Under the pieces are notes generated by a model. The model saw only the letters and a program-made list of their open reading frames with translations, searched no databases and was not told the origin of the DNA. The position numbers and the translations under genes were made by a program. A stretch of DNA of 64,000 bases from Pleurocapsa sp. FMAR1 (GTDB lineage: Bacteria > Cyanobacteriota > Cyanobacteriia > Cyanobacteriales > Xenococcaceae), in NCBI RefSeq assembly GCF_963665995.1, contig NZ_OY762512.1:3348001-3412000 (forward strand), in the 5' to 3' direction. Below, in pieces: positions 54,182-62,969 of this stretch. Positions within the stretch are counted from its first letter, which is position 1, and each line of letters opens with the position of its first letter.

Positions 54182-55177
54182 TTAGAAAAAATAACTGTAA
54201 GCTAAGGTAAAAATAAAAGTCAACTGAGCAATTAATGTAAAAATATAAATAATTATTTTTGGTTTAAAAATTGATGCCATCAAGCCAATACTTTTAATAT
54301 CTATCGTCGGTCCAAAGACTAAAAAAGCTAATAAAGAACCCCCTGTAAAAGTAGAAGCAAAAGACAGAGCAAAAAAAGAATCAACCGTGGAACAAATTGA
54401 GACAATTGCTGCCAATAGCATCATCGCCAAAATTGAAGTTACAGTATCTTGACCAAGACTCAAAATTAGTTCGCGGGGGACAAAAACTTGAATAGCTGCT
54501 GCGATCGCACTACCAAAAACTAGCATTGCTCCTAATTCACTAAATTCTTGTAGTACGTTGTCAATAAAAAGCTGCAATGATGATGCTTGCTTCTTAACTA
54601 CGGCTGAGGAGAACGAACTATCCAAAGCCAAAGATTGACCTTGTTCAATTAAAAAGCTCCCTGACTGTAGCAATGGCGATATTGATTCAGCTTCTTCTAG
54701 CTGATAATAATTAACAGGTTTTAATCTTTTGGAAAATGATTCTTGTAACAAAAAGCGAACATCTTTTTGCACGCTAAAAATACAGCCAATTATGGTAGCA
54801 ATTGCCAAAGAAAACAAGACTCGAAAGAATACGATACTTGGGCGATCGCCAAAAGCAACCCAGGTAGACCAAATCACAATTGGATTAATTGTTGGTGCTG
54901 CTAAAAGGAAAGATATGGCAACTGAAGGAGATACTCCTGTTAATAATAACCTTCTAGCTACGGGAACATTACCACATTCACATACAGGAAATAAAAAGCC
55001 AATACAACTACCAACAACTGCCCCTAAAAAGGGATTTTTGGGTAATCTAGCAATTAATTGTTTTTCATTAATTAAAAATAATAAAAAACTAGAAAGTAAT
55101 ACCCCTAATAATAGAAAAGGCATCGCTTCAACTAATAAACTCAAAAACAAAGTGAAGGCGTTGTGTAATTGATTCAT
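54182..55177 (-). CDS. DUF318/ArsP-type permease with CECG motif
   Basis: A 331-residue membrane protein with about eight helices and the family hallmark FPVCECGNVPVARRL near residue 60. It also has LLAAPTINPIVI near 90 and a second half beginning VLQEFSELGAMLVFG. A hydrophilic loop (about 150-205) separates the halves. The cysteines of the CECG motif may bind a metal or organoarsenical-like ligand. It forms an operon with TIGR03943 and the Ig/propeller protein. Confidence 0.85.
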   Translation of the reverse strand: MNQLHNAFTLFLSLLVEAMPFLLLGVLLSSFLLFLINEKQLIARLPKNPFLGAVVGSCIGFLFPVCECGNVPVARRLLLTGVSPSVAISFLLAAPTINPIVIWSTWVAFGDRPSIVFFRVLFSLAIATIIGCIFSVQKDVRFLLQESFSKRLKPVNYYQLEEAESISPLLQSGSFLIEQGQSLALDSSFSSAVVKKQASSLQLFIDNVLQEFSELGAMLVFGSAIAAAIQVFVPRELILSLGQDTVTSILAMMLLAAIVSICSTVDSFFALSFASTFTGGSLLAFLVFGPTIDIKSIGLMASIFKPKIIIYIFTLIAQLTFIFTLAYSYFF

Positions 55178-55216
55178 TGAGAATGTTTTTGCTTTACTTA
55201 ACTTTCGATCGATTTT

Positions 55217-55873
55217 TTATCTGGGAAAATTCAAAATTTCTCCTTGTTCTCCCAACTCAGGATAAGATTTGCCCTGACGCTGACACATAGCAGCCAGATC
55301 GGGATAAGCCCATTCAAAGATAACTTGCCTATAAGTTTTTGGATTTAAGCGAATCTGATTATATAAGCCAGCCTCTAAACGTTGACGTTGCGCCTCAAAT
55401 AAAATTACGCCATTGGCGACAGATACATTGAGAGACTGCACCATCCCCTGCATAGGAATAACAATATGTCCGTCTACCAAATCCGCAGCTTCATCAGTAA
55501 CGCCCCATTTTTCTGTACCCAGAAGAATAGCTGTTGGCTGAGTATAATCCACTTGACGATAATCGATGGCTGTATCGCTTAAATGAGCAGCATACACTTT
55601 ATGATTCTTTTCTTGTAGAAGTTTAATAGCGGTTTTAATATCAGGATGGGAATGTAGTTTAACCCATTTTTCACTTCCTTGAGCAACTTGTGAATACGTT
55701 GGGGTATTGTTGTCAAAGTTTACTGTGTGTACAGCAAAAACTCCGACCGCATCGCAGGTACGAATAATAGCCGAAAGATTATGGGGCTTATGGACATCTT
55801 CAGTTAAAACCGTTAGATCTGGCTGTCTTTTGTCAAGAACTTGCCTTAATTTTTTATATCGTCTGAGAATCAT
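55217..55873 (-). CDS. trmH: tRNA (guanosine-2'-O-)-methyltransferase TrmH
   Basis: SPOUT-fold enzyme that methylates the ribose of Gly/G18 in tRNA D-loops. Motif 1 VHKPHNLSAIIRTCDAVGVF near 28-47, motif 2 ILLGTEKWGVTDEAADLVDG near 117-136, and motif 3 GMVQSLNVSVANGVILFEAQ near 142-161 are visible, and the knot region is complete. The 218 residues match the family. It is 39 bp from the permease gene on the same strand, possibly the first gene of that operon. Confidence 0.93.
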   Translation of the reverse strand: MILRRYKKLRQVLDKRQPDLTVLTEDVHKPHNLSAIIRTCDAVGVFAVHTVNFDNNTPTYSQVAQGSEKWVKLHSHPDIKTAIKLLQEKNHKVYAAHLSDTAIDYRQVDYTQPTAILLGTEKWGVTDEAADLVDGHIVIPMQGMVQSLNVSVANGVILFEAQRQRLEAGLYNQIRLNPKTYRQVIFEWAYPDLAAMCQRQGKSYPELGEQGEILNFPR

Positions 55874-56023
55874 CTTTAAGGAAATGCTGAATTAGTGGGG
55901 ACTTACGCAAAAATCATCTATATATCTTCAATAAAATATTAATTCTGAAACATCCCATACAGTATACAAAATCATTTCCCAGCAAGATAAACAAATACGT
56001 ACAAAACGCGAGTCGCTCATTTT

Positions 56024-56863
56024 ATGGATTTGTATAGCGTCGAAACCTATCTGCGACCGAAATCAGTAACTGAAGTATCAGATTGGCAACCAGACTGGAA
56101 TTGGTTGGCTGGCGGAACCTGGATTTTTAACGAAGTCCAACCCCAGGTAAAAACCCTGGTAGATATGCAGCAGTTTGACTGGTCAGAAATAGAAGTTACC
56201 CCCCAAGGCTTATCTATTGGGACAACCTGTATTCAAAACGATTTGCTAGACTTTTCTTTTCCCAAACCTTGGTCAGCAACAGAAGCACTTAAAGATGCAG
56301 TCAGAGAACTAGCCTCGTTCAAGTTATCTCATGCTGCTACAGTGGGAGGTAATATTTGTTTGGCCTTAAGTGCCAGTACCTTCGCCCCTGCTATGGTGGC
56401 ATTGAACGCTAGCTATGAGATTTGGCGACCGCATAACGAACCTTATTTTGTTGATGCAGTTGATTTCCAAACCGCACCTCAACAAACGATCTTGCAGCCT
56501 GGGGAAGTATTACGCTCAATTAAAATTCCCATTTGGAATTTGGCGCAGTGGCAAACTAGCTTTAAACGGATGGCGGTGTGTACGGCGGGATATGCGATCG
56601 CCATTGTCGTAACGGCATATCATCCTCAAACTCAGCAAGTAAGATTTGGCATTGGCGGTAGTGTTAAAGCACCGCGTTTAATTGAATTTGATACTGTACC
56701 AACCCTCGAACAAATCGTCGGGGCAATTCGCGAATCACCTTTACAGTTATACATTGACGACGAACGAGGTAGTGCGGCATATCGCCAACACATTACCCAG
56801 GTATTAATGCAGCGGGGAATTGACGAATTAACCGCAGGAATAAACGGAAAACGCCGTTATTAA
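56024..56863 (+). CDS. Xanthine dehydrogenase-type FAD-binding subunit
   Basis: The middle subunit of xanthine dehydrogenase-like enzymes, carrying FAD. The FAD-binding block WNWLAGGTWI (about 25-35) and the SHAATVGGNICLALSAST stretch (about 103-122) are visible. The CO-dehydrogenase C-terminal domain spans about 170-279. Start ATG 56024. It is followed 45 bp later by the fused iron-sulfur/Mo subunit and stands first in the xdh operon. Confidence 0.88.
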   Translation: MDLYSVETYLRPKSVTEVSDWQPDWNWLAGGTWIFNEVQPQVKTLVDMQQFDWSEIEVTPQGLSIGTTCIQNDLLDFSFPKPWSATEALKDAVRELASFKLSHAATVGGNICLALSASTFAPAMVALNASYEIWRPHNEPYFVDAVDFQTAPQQTILQPGEVLRSIKIPIWNLAQWQTSFKRMAVCTAGYAIAIVVTAYHPQTQQVRFGIGGSVKAPRLIEFDTVPTLEQIVGAIRESPLQLYIDDERGSAAYRQHITQVLMQRGIDELTAGINGKRRY

Positions 56864-56908
56864 TCGTCGGGGCGGGTCGTTCGCCCTTACAATAATCGAT
56901 TTAAAATT
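56864..56908. repeat. GC-rich repeat-like spacer between the two xdh genes
   Basis: The 45-bp spacer contains GGGGCGGGTCGTTCGCCCTT, with imperfect arms (GGGCGG.. / ..CGCCC). This resembles the truncated dispersed GGGGCGAA.../...TTCGCCC element seen complete at 62970-63102. Confidence 0.45.
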
Positions 56909-59647
56909 ATGCCAGATTCATTAAATTTCCAGGTTAACAACCAATCCCATAACAGCAAATGTAACCCAGGAACGAGTTTATTAAGCTTACTGCGTTCTCT
57001 AGGATATGCGGGAGTGCATCGCGTTTGCGAGTCGGGAGACTGCGGTAGCTGTACGGTATGGCTGGATGATAAGCCCATTCATAGCTGCATTTGCCCTGCA
57101 ATGCGGGCGGATAGTCATCAGATAACTACTATTGAGGGATTAGAAAACGGTAGACTGTCGCCGATGCAGCAAGCTTTTTTAGATAAGCAGGGTTTCCAGT
57201 GTGGTTACTGTACTCCTGGCATGATTATGACGGCTAGCAAGCTAGAGTATGAATCAGAAGCCGAATTAAAAGCAGAACTGGAAGGTAATCTCTGTCGCTG
57301 TACTGGTTATGAGGCAATTATTGACAGCGTTCTTGAATGTGGTAACGAGAGTTCAGCTAAAACCATAGCTGCATCAGAAGGACAGGTGGGTAAAGACGTT
57401 CCCAAACAAGATGGTCCCGATCTAGTTACAGGAAAACCAGTATACACCGCCGACTGGTCGCCCCCTGGGTTATTACATCTTAAAGTATTGCGATCGCCCT
57501 ATCCCCATGCCCGTATTCGCGATATTGATACTACAAAAGCCCAAGCCCTATCAGGAGTTGAGGCAGTTTTTACCTATAAAGATATTACTCGTAAAGCCTA
57601 CAGTACCGCAGGACATGGCGCACCAGTACCCGATCCTTTAGATCATTACCTATTGGATAATAAAGTACGCTTTATTGGCGATCGCGTGGCAGCAGTAGTG
57701 GCGGAATCAGAAGCGACCGCAGCGATCGCCTGTGAATTAATTGAAGTTGATTATGAAATATTACCTCACGTAATTAATCCCCTAGAAGCAATGCAGGGAG
57801 AAACAATAATTCATGACGAACCAGAATCGAGTCAAATACACGATGCGGCACATAATATTGCGGGAGAAGTCAATCTAGACAAAGGCGATTTAGATGCGGG
57901 ATTTGCCCAAGCGGATTTAATTGTCGAAAATACTTATATTTTACCTGCCGTTCAACACGTCCATTTAGAACCCCACGTTAGTATTACTTGGTTTGATGGA
58001 GATGGTACTCTAGTGGTTCGTACCAGTACCCAAGTACCATTTCACTGCCAAAGATTGCTATCCGAACTGTTTGATATACCTAAAGAAAAGCTGAGAGTAT
58101 ATAAACCCCAGTTAGGGGGTGGTTTTGGTAACAAGCAAGATATATTAACCGAAGACTTGTGTGTCTTTGCCACAATAAAAACAGGCAAACCTATACAATG
58201 GCGATTTACCAGAGAAGAAGAATTTACCGCTACCAATAGTCGCCATGCCATGAACATCCGCCTTAAAACGGGCGTTAAAAAAGATGGTACTCTGGTAGCA
58301 CAGGAAATGAAGGCTATTTCTAACACGGGTGCTTATGGCAATCACGGAGAGGCAGTAACTTTCTTGACAGGTTGTTTTCCTCTAGGCTTATATCGCTGTG
58401 AAAATCAATCCTATAAAGGAACGGTAGTTTATACCAACACAATGCCCGCAGGCGCTTTCCGAGGTTATGGGGCAACTCAAGGCACGTTTGCAATGGAATC
58501 CCAACTCGATGAAATTGCTAAGAAATTAAACATCGATCCAATCGCGCTGCGCCAGCATAATCTAATTACTGCCAAAGATGAAATATTAATCGGCACAGAA
58601 GAACACTTTCATATTATTGGTAGCTATGCCCTCGATGAGTGTATTGAAAAAGTTACCCAGGCGTTAGATTACCAGCCAGATAAACAAACAGAAGAAGGAC
58701 ACATTAAGCGCGGTATTGGTTTCGCTGCGACGATGCAAGCCAGTGGTTTAGCTAAAATTCACTTAGCCAGGGTCAAATTATCTCTACTGCCAGATGGATA
58801 CGAACTGCGGACAGGTTCGGTTGATGTGGGTACGGGTTCGGATACGTCTTTGCGTCAGATAGCGGCACAGGTATTAGGCACGGTGGTAGAGAAAATTAAG
58901 ATAGTTACCGCCGATACTCATCACACTCCCTTTGATGCTGGTTCTTATGCTTCTGCTACGGCATTTATCACTGGACAGGCGGTAAATTTGGCGGCACAAA
59001 AACTGCGATCGCACCTGCTTAAAACCGCAGCCGAAATTAGAGAAGTTGACATAGAAACATTAGAACTAGACGAAGCTAAAATATATAGTCCTGCTACAAA
59101 AATAACTCTCCAGCAATTAGCAAAAACAGCCGAAACAGGATCTTTATCAGTAGAGTTGGAACATACAAGCGATCGCGCTTCTCTTACCTTTGCCTTTTTA
59201 GGGGCAGAAGTAGAAGTAGACACCGAAACAGGAAGGATTACGGTGTTGCGCTGCGCCGAGGCGATCGATGTTGGTCAGGCAATCAATCCTCGCATTTGTC
59301 ACGGACAGGCTACAGGCGGACTGGTAATGGGCTTAGGCTATGCCTTGAATGAAGAACTGCGCTTTAACGAACAGGGTAAAATACTCAACCCTAGCCTGCG
59401 TACCTATCGTATTCCTGCTGCTACTGACGTTCCACCAATAGAAGTATTTTTAATCGAAAAACCCGATCCCTATGGTCCTTTTGGAGCAAAAGGTATTGGC
59501 GAAATTGGTACTAATTGCGCTGCCCCAGCGATCGCTAATGCCGTAGCCAATGCAACAGGAGTTAGGCTGCGACAGTTACCGATGATTCCCGAACGAGTAT
59601 GGGAAGCAATGAACAATGAACAATTATCAATGAACAATTATCAATGA
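56909..59647 (+). CDS. Fused [2Fe-2S] + molybdopterin subunit of a xanthine dehydrogenase-type enzyme
   Basis: A 912-residue fusion. Residues 1-150 carry two iron-sulfur clusters (CESGDCGSC...C and CGYCTPG...CRCTGY). The remainder is the molybdopterin-binding domain with GGGFGNKQD, AFRGYGATQGTF and GAKGIGEIGTNCAAPA, whose Glu is the catalytic base. E. coli XdhD has the same architecture. The substrate could be a purine, aldehyde or N-heterocycle. The C-terminal tail MNNEQLSMNNYQ is encoded by tandem AATGAACAATTATC repeats and is probably not ancestral. The FAD subunit is separate, upstream. Confidence 0.88.
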   Translation: MPDSLNFQVNNQSHNSKCNPGTSLLSLLRSLGYAGVHRVCESGDCGSCTVWLDDKPIHSCICPAMRADSHQITTIEGLENGRLSPMQQAFLDKQGFQCGYCTPGMIMTASKLEYESEAELKAELEGNLCRCTGYEAIIDSVLECGNESSAKTIAASEGQVGKDVPKQDGPDLVTGKPVYTADWSPPGLLHLKVLRSPYPHARIRDIDTTKAQALSGVEAVFTYKDITRKAYSTAGHGAPVPDPLDHYLLDNKVRFIGDRVAAVVAESEATAAIACELIEVDYEILPHVINPLEAMQGETIIHDEPESSQIHDAAHNIAGEVNLDKGDLDAGFAQADLIVENTYILPAVQHVHLEPHVSITWFDGDGTLVVRTSTQVPFHCQRLLSELFDIPKEKLRVYKPQLGGGFGNKQDILTEDLCVFATIKTGKPIQWRFTREEEFTATNSRHAMNIRLKTGVKKDGTLVAQEMKAISNTGAYGNHGEAVTFLTGCFPLGLYRCENQSYKGTVVYTNTMPAGAFRGYGATQGTFAMESQLDEIAKKLNIDPIALRQHNLITAKDEILIGTEEHFHIIGSYALDECIEKVTQALDYQPDKQTEEGHIKRGIGFAATMQASGLAKIHLARVKLSLLPDGYELRTGSVDVGTGSDTSLRQIAAQVLGTVVEKIKIVTADTHHTPFDAGSYASATAFITGQAVNLAAQKLRSHLLKTAAEIREVDIETLELDEAKIYSPATKITLQQLAKTAETGSLSVELEHTSDRASLTFAFLGAEVEVDTETGRITVLRCAEAIDVGQAINPRICHGQATGGLVMGLGYALNEELRFNEQGKILNPSLRTYRIPAATDVPPIEVFLIEKPDPYGPFGAKGIGEIGTNCAAPAIANAVANATGVRLRQLPMIPERVWEAMNNEQLSMNNYQ

Positions 59648-59756
59648 GTTGTAGGGTGGGCAAGGAACTAACTATGCTACTCATCAACAATATTGTTTTT
59701 GCCCACCGAAATTACCAAAGTCGCAGTGTATACATCAATTAACAATTATCAATGAG
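59619..59756. repeat. AACAATTATCAATGAG repeats flanking an inserted element between xdh and xdhC
   Basis: AACAATTATCAATGA copies begin at 59619, 59633 (16 bases with final G) and 59741 (16 bases). Between the last two lies an inverted repeat GGTGGGCAA (59655-59663) / TTGCCCACC (59699-59707). The last copy supplies the ATGAG of the xdhC start; the middle copy supplies the stop of the Mo subunit. This fits an insertion with a 16-bp duplication at a former ATGA overlap. Confidence 0.6.
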
Positions 59757-60741
59757 CGATCGCAATTTTCATCAACAACTGAGAAGTATCTTAGAAACTG
59801 AGCCAGTAGTTATTGCAACTATAGTCAAGGTAATTGGTTCTGCGCCTAGAGAAGTTGGGGCAAAGATGGCTATATGCGCTGATGGTAGCATTATCGGTAC
59901 TATCGGCGGTGGTGCGGGGGAAGGGAAGGTAATTAAACAAGCGTTGAAGGTATTGACAACAGGAGAAAAGCAGCTTGTTGAGATAAATCTTACTGGTACG
60001 CCAGGAAAAGATATTCAGGGTGTTTGTGGCGGAAAAGTACAGGTCTGGTTAGAAACCTGGGCAGGAGTAGAAACAATCGCCTTAATTGACCGAATTATGG
60101 AATTATTTCAGACAGGACAATCAGGAAAACTAGTCACGCCTTTTACTCAAGATACTCAACCTTATTTGATTTGCGAGTACGGACGGTTCGCGAACCGTCC
60201 CTACATATTTATCGAAACAATCCAACCACCCCCCTGCTTACTTATCATTGGCGGTGGTCATGTAGCCGTATCTTTAGCTGAAGTTGCCAGCTTCGCAGGG
60301 TTTGAAATTGCCGTACAGGATGATCGCCCTGAATTTGTTACCCCCCAGAGATTTCCCCAAGCAGGGTTTCTTTTTGAATCTATGGGCGAGACTTTAAATA
60401 AATTTGCTACTTATCAGCAGCTTTATATTGCTTTAGTTACCAGAGGTTTGACCCAAGACATTGCAGCATTGCAGGCTATTTTACAGAGTTCTTTAGCCTT
60501 TCAATATATTGGCGCGATCGGTAGTCACAAACGTATCCGTATGATTCATCAAACAATACAGCAGCAAGGTATATCCTTGGAAGAATTACCCAATTTTTAC
60601 GCGCCTATTGGTTTAGATATTGGGGCATTAACTCCCCAAGAAATTGCCGTTAGTATCTGCGCTGAACTAATTAAAGTGCGTCGTGGCGGTACAGGCTTAT
60701 CCCTTCGCGAGCCAGCGCGTTGCGGGTCCATGACCCGTTGA
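59752..60741 (+). CDS. XdhC-family molybdenum cofactor insertion protein
   Basis: Binds and sulfurates molybdenum cofactor for xanthine dehydrogenase. The N-terminal XdhC_CoxI block (VIATIVKVIGSAPREVGAKM, GTIGGGAGEGKVI) and the C-terminal Rossmann domain (LLIIGGGHVAVSLAEVA, QDDRPEFVT) are both visible. Two repeat insertions affect it. One is a perfect palindrome coding for EYGRFANRPYIF in the interdomain linker. The other is a repeat that replaces the usual end with SLREPARCGSMTR. The frame stays open, so the protein may still work. Confidence 0.88.
   Translation: MSDRNFHQQLRSILETEPVVIATIVKVIGSAPREVGAKMAICADGSIIGTIGGGAGEGKVIKQALKVLTTGEKQLVEINLTGTPGKDIQGVCGGKVQVWLETWAGVETIALIDRIMELFQTGQSGKLVTPFTQDTQPYLICEYGRFANRPYIFIETIQPPPCLLIIGGGHVAVSLAEVASFAGFEIAVQDDRPEFVTPQRFPQAGFLFESMGETLNKFATYQQLYIALVTRGLTQDIAALQAILQSSLAFQYIGAIGSHKRIRMIHQTIQQQGISLEELPNFYAPIGLDIGALTPQEIAVSICAELIKVRRGGTGLSLREPARCGSMTR
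60177..60204. repeat. In-frame palindromic element inside xdhC
   Basis: GGACGGTTCGCGAACCGTCC (60181-60200) is a perfect 20-base palindrome, and GTA/TAC flank it one base out. It encodes YGRFANRP in the linker between the two XdhC domains without breaking the frame. It matches the style of dispersed GTAGGGACGGTTCGCG-type repeats in cyanobacteria. Confidence 0.7.
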
Positions 60742-60756
60742 AGCGACTGGCGAGGG
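60701..60756. repeat. GC-rich repeat forming the 3' end of xdhC
   Basis: An imperfect inverted repeat CCCTTCGCGAGCCAG / GCGACTGGCGAGGG with a perfect inner stem CGGGTC-CAT-GACCCG at 60723-60737, followed by GCGATCGC. It supplies the last codons and stop of xdhC. Confidence 0.6.
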
Positions 60757-60811
60757 TGCGATCGCCTAGAGCATTCAAAAGCAGCGAAAGTTCACATAGG
60801 AGAACTACTTT

Positions 60812-61420
60812 ATGCAAAACTGCTCTGATCGAGATTTCGCCATAATTTTAGCAGCAGGTTACTCTACCCGTATGGGAACTTGTAAAACTGCTTTACCCTG
60901 GCGTAACAATCAAACTCTGCTACGCTATCAAGCCGAACAATTTTTACAGGCTGGCATTACACCAATTATTGTACTTGGTTCTCATAATGCCCACAGGAGA
61001 TCGGATTGTCCGAAAGGTAGCCAAGTTGTAATTAATTTAGATTGCGATCGCGGTAAAACAAGTTCTATCTTAGCTGGCTTAGACTGTCTCCCTCTAGAAT
61101 TTTCAACCATTACCATTTCTGCCGTCGATCAACCTCGTTCTCTTTATATTTATCAAACTTTATTACAGACTTTTTATCAAGAAAAGGCTTTGATTACTGC
61201 ACCTTTTTATCAGGGTAAATTAGGGCATCCACTATTATTTTCTGAGCAATTATTCCCCGAACTCAAAAAGATAAGTGAGTCGAGTTTAGGATTACGAAAA
61301 ATTGTTAAAGAGTTTTATGATCACATCAAAAAAATAGCATTCGATCATCCTGAAGTTTTAAGCGATCTTAATCATAAGGTTACCTATAACAATGGTTTGG
61401 ACAAAATTAAGAGGCAATAG
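60812..61420 (+). CDS. MocA-like molybdenum cofactor nucleotidyltransferase
   Basis: Activates molybdenum cofactor, probably to the cytosine dinucleotide form needed by many xanthine dehydrogenase-type enzymes. The NTP-binding motif LAAGYSTRMGTCKTALPW near 12-29 is the MobA/MocA signature. The metal-binding region ISAVDQPRS near 107 and the acceptor block KLGHPLLFS near 135 follow. 202 residues. It sits 70 bp after xdhC and completes a functional unit FAD subunit - Fe-S/Mo subunit - XdhC - MocA. Confidence 0.85.
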   Translation: MQNCSDRDFAIILAAGYSTRMGTCKTALPWRNNQTLLRYQAEQFLQAGITPIIVLGSHNAHRRSDCPKGSQVVINLDCDRGKTSSILAGLDCLPLEFSTITISAVDQPRSLYIYQTLLQTFYQEKALITAPFYQGKLGHPLLFSEQLFPELKKISESSLGLRKIVKEFYDHIKKIAFDHPEVLSDLNHKVTYNNGLDKIKRQ

Positions 61421-61676
61421 TTCCATATTGTCCGAACTATTGTTATACCAAATTACAACGATAAATAATTTTTTTTACTACCTGTTAAAAGTGACAGGTG
61501 TTTATAGTTTTTATACTTTAACTATCTTTTACTCCTGTACCTATCGCTAGTATCAACTATTCTGTAGCAAAATACACAGGCTGATTAAGGACATAACTTC
61601 TAATCTATTGGTAACTCAGTCGCGAGATATACATCAGCAATGTTGGTGCGATCGCGATCAATATTTGAGATAGCTA

Positions 61677-62960
61677 ATGATAAAAAAGCACTATTCCGTA
61701 ATAGTTGTGGGTGGTGGTCAAGCTGGGCTTTCAATCAGTTATTGTTTGAAGGGAAAAGGCATCGACCACATTGTCTTAGAAAAAAATCACCTTGGTTATT
61801 CTTGGCAACATAAACGCTGGGATACTTTTTGTCTAGTTACTCCTAACTGGCAATGTACTCTGCCTGGTTATCATTATCCAGGGGATAATCCTGACGGTTT
61901 TATGGAAAGAGATGCGATCGTTGAATATATCAAAGATTATGCCAAATCTTTCAACCCACCAATTAAGCAAGGAGTAGAAGTATTTTCAGTTAAGAAAAAT
62001 AATTCACAAGGGTTATTTGAACTAGCGTCTTCTATTGGCAACTATACGGCGGATCAGGTTGTTGTAGCCACAGGAAGCTATCATCAGGCAAAAGTGCCAA
62101 GAATGGCTGAAAAATTTGCGGTCGAGGTAATACAACTGCATTCTTCTGAGTACAAAAACCCCAAATCATTGCCAGAAGGAGAAGTGTTAGTAGTCGGTAG
62201 TGGACAATCTGGTTGTCAGATAGCAGAAGACTTACACTTGGCAGGAAGAAAAACTCATCTCTGCGTTGGTGGCGCACCGCGATCGCCTCGCAAATATCGG
62301 GGCAAAGATGTTGTAGACTGGTTGGATAAACTAGGGTATTACAATCTGAGTATAGATAAGCACGCCGATCCTGAAAGTGTAAGAAACAAAACTAACCATT
62401 ATCTTACAGGTCGCGATGGTGGTCATGAAATAGATTTAAGACAGTTTGCCTTGGAGGGAATGCAGCTATATGGTTCACTCAAAGATATTCAGGGCGATCG
62501 CTTAAAATTTAAACCTAACCTAAAGCATAATCTCGATCACGCTGATGATGTAGCCGAAAGCATCAAAAGAACTATTGATGATTACATTGTCAGAAAAGAA
62601 ATAGACGCGCCTACCGAAGCAGCCTATCAACCAGTTTGGCAACCAGAAGAAGTTGCACAACTTGACTATAAAAAAAGCAACATCACTTCTGTAATTTGGT
62701 GTATTGGCTATCAAACTAACTTTAGCTGGGTTAAAATTCCCGTATTTGATGGCAAAGGTTATCCCAGTCATGATCGCGGTGTCACAAGTGCCAGAGGCTT
62801 ATATTTCGTAGGTCTTCCTTGGCTATATACCTGGGGTTCGGGAAGATTTTCGGGCATAGCCAGAGATGCAGAATATCTGTCTGACTATATTGCTAATAGG
62901 ATGAAATATGCCTATCCAGGTACATTGCTGGCTGTTAATGAAGCTGCGATCGGCTCTTAA
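61677..62960 (+). CDS. MSMEG_0569-type flavin-dependent oxidoreductase (Nit1C)
   Basis: A 427-residue FAD/NAD(P)H oxidoreductase of the flavin monooxygenase fold. The FAD site VVGGGQAGLSISYCL is at residues 10-24, and the second Rossmann motif VVGSGQSGCQIAEDL lies near 172-186. YTWGSGRFSGIARDAEY is near the end. This pattern is characteristic of the flavoprotein of Nit1C clusters, which in several bacteria are needed for assimilating cyanide or for nitrogen starvation. Its neighbours (Sll0783 homologue, nitrilase) support that. The reaction is unknown. Confidence 0.82.
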   Translation: MIKKHYSVIVVGGGQAGLSISYCLKGKGIDHIVLEKNHLGYSWQHKRWDTFCLVTPNWQCTLPGYHYPGDNPDGFMERDAIVEYIKDYAKSFNPPIKQGVEVFSVKKNNSQGLFELASSIGNYTADQVVVATGSYHQAKVPRMAEKFAVEVIQLHSSEYKNPKSLPEGEVLVVGSGQSGCQIAEDLHLAGRKTHLCVGGAPRSPRKYRGKDVVDWLDKLGYYNLSIDKHADPESVRNKTNHYLTGRDGGHEIDLRQFALEGMQLYGSLKDIQGDRLKFKPNLKHNLDHADDVAESIKRTIDDYIVRKEIDAPTEAAYQPVWQPEEVAQLDYKKSNITSVIWCIGYQTNFSWVKIPVFDGKGYPSHDRGVTSARGLYFVGLPWLYTWGSGRFSGIARDAEYLSDYIANRMKYAYPGTLLAVNEAAIGS

Positions 62961-62969
62961 TCAATGAAT

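Noticed and set aside
61421-61676. NtcA site (GTA-N8-TAC) before the Nit1C flavoprotein gene
   Set aside because: The only close string, GTAGCAAAATAC, has a spacer of six, not eight; I do not call it.
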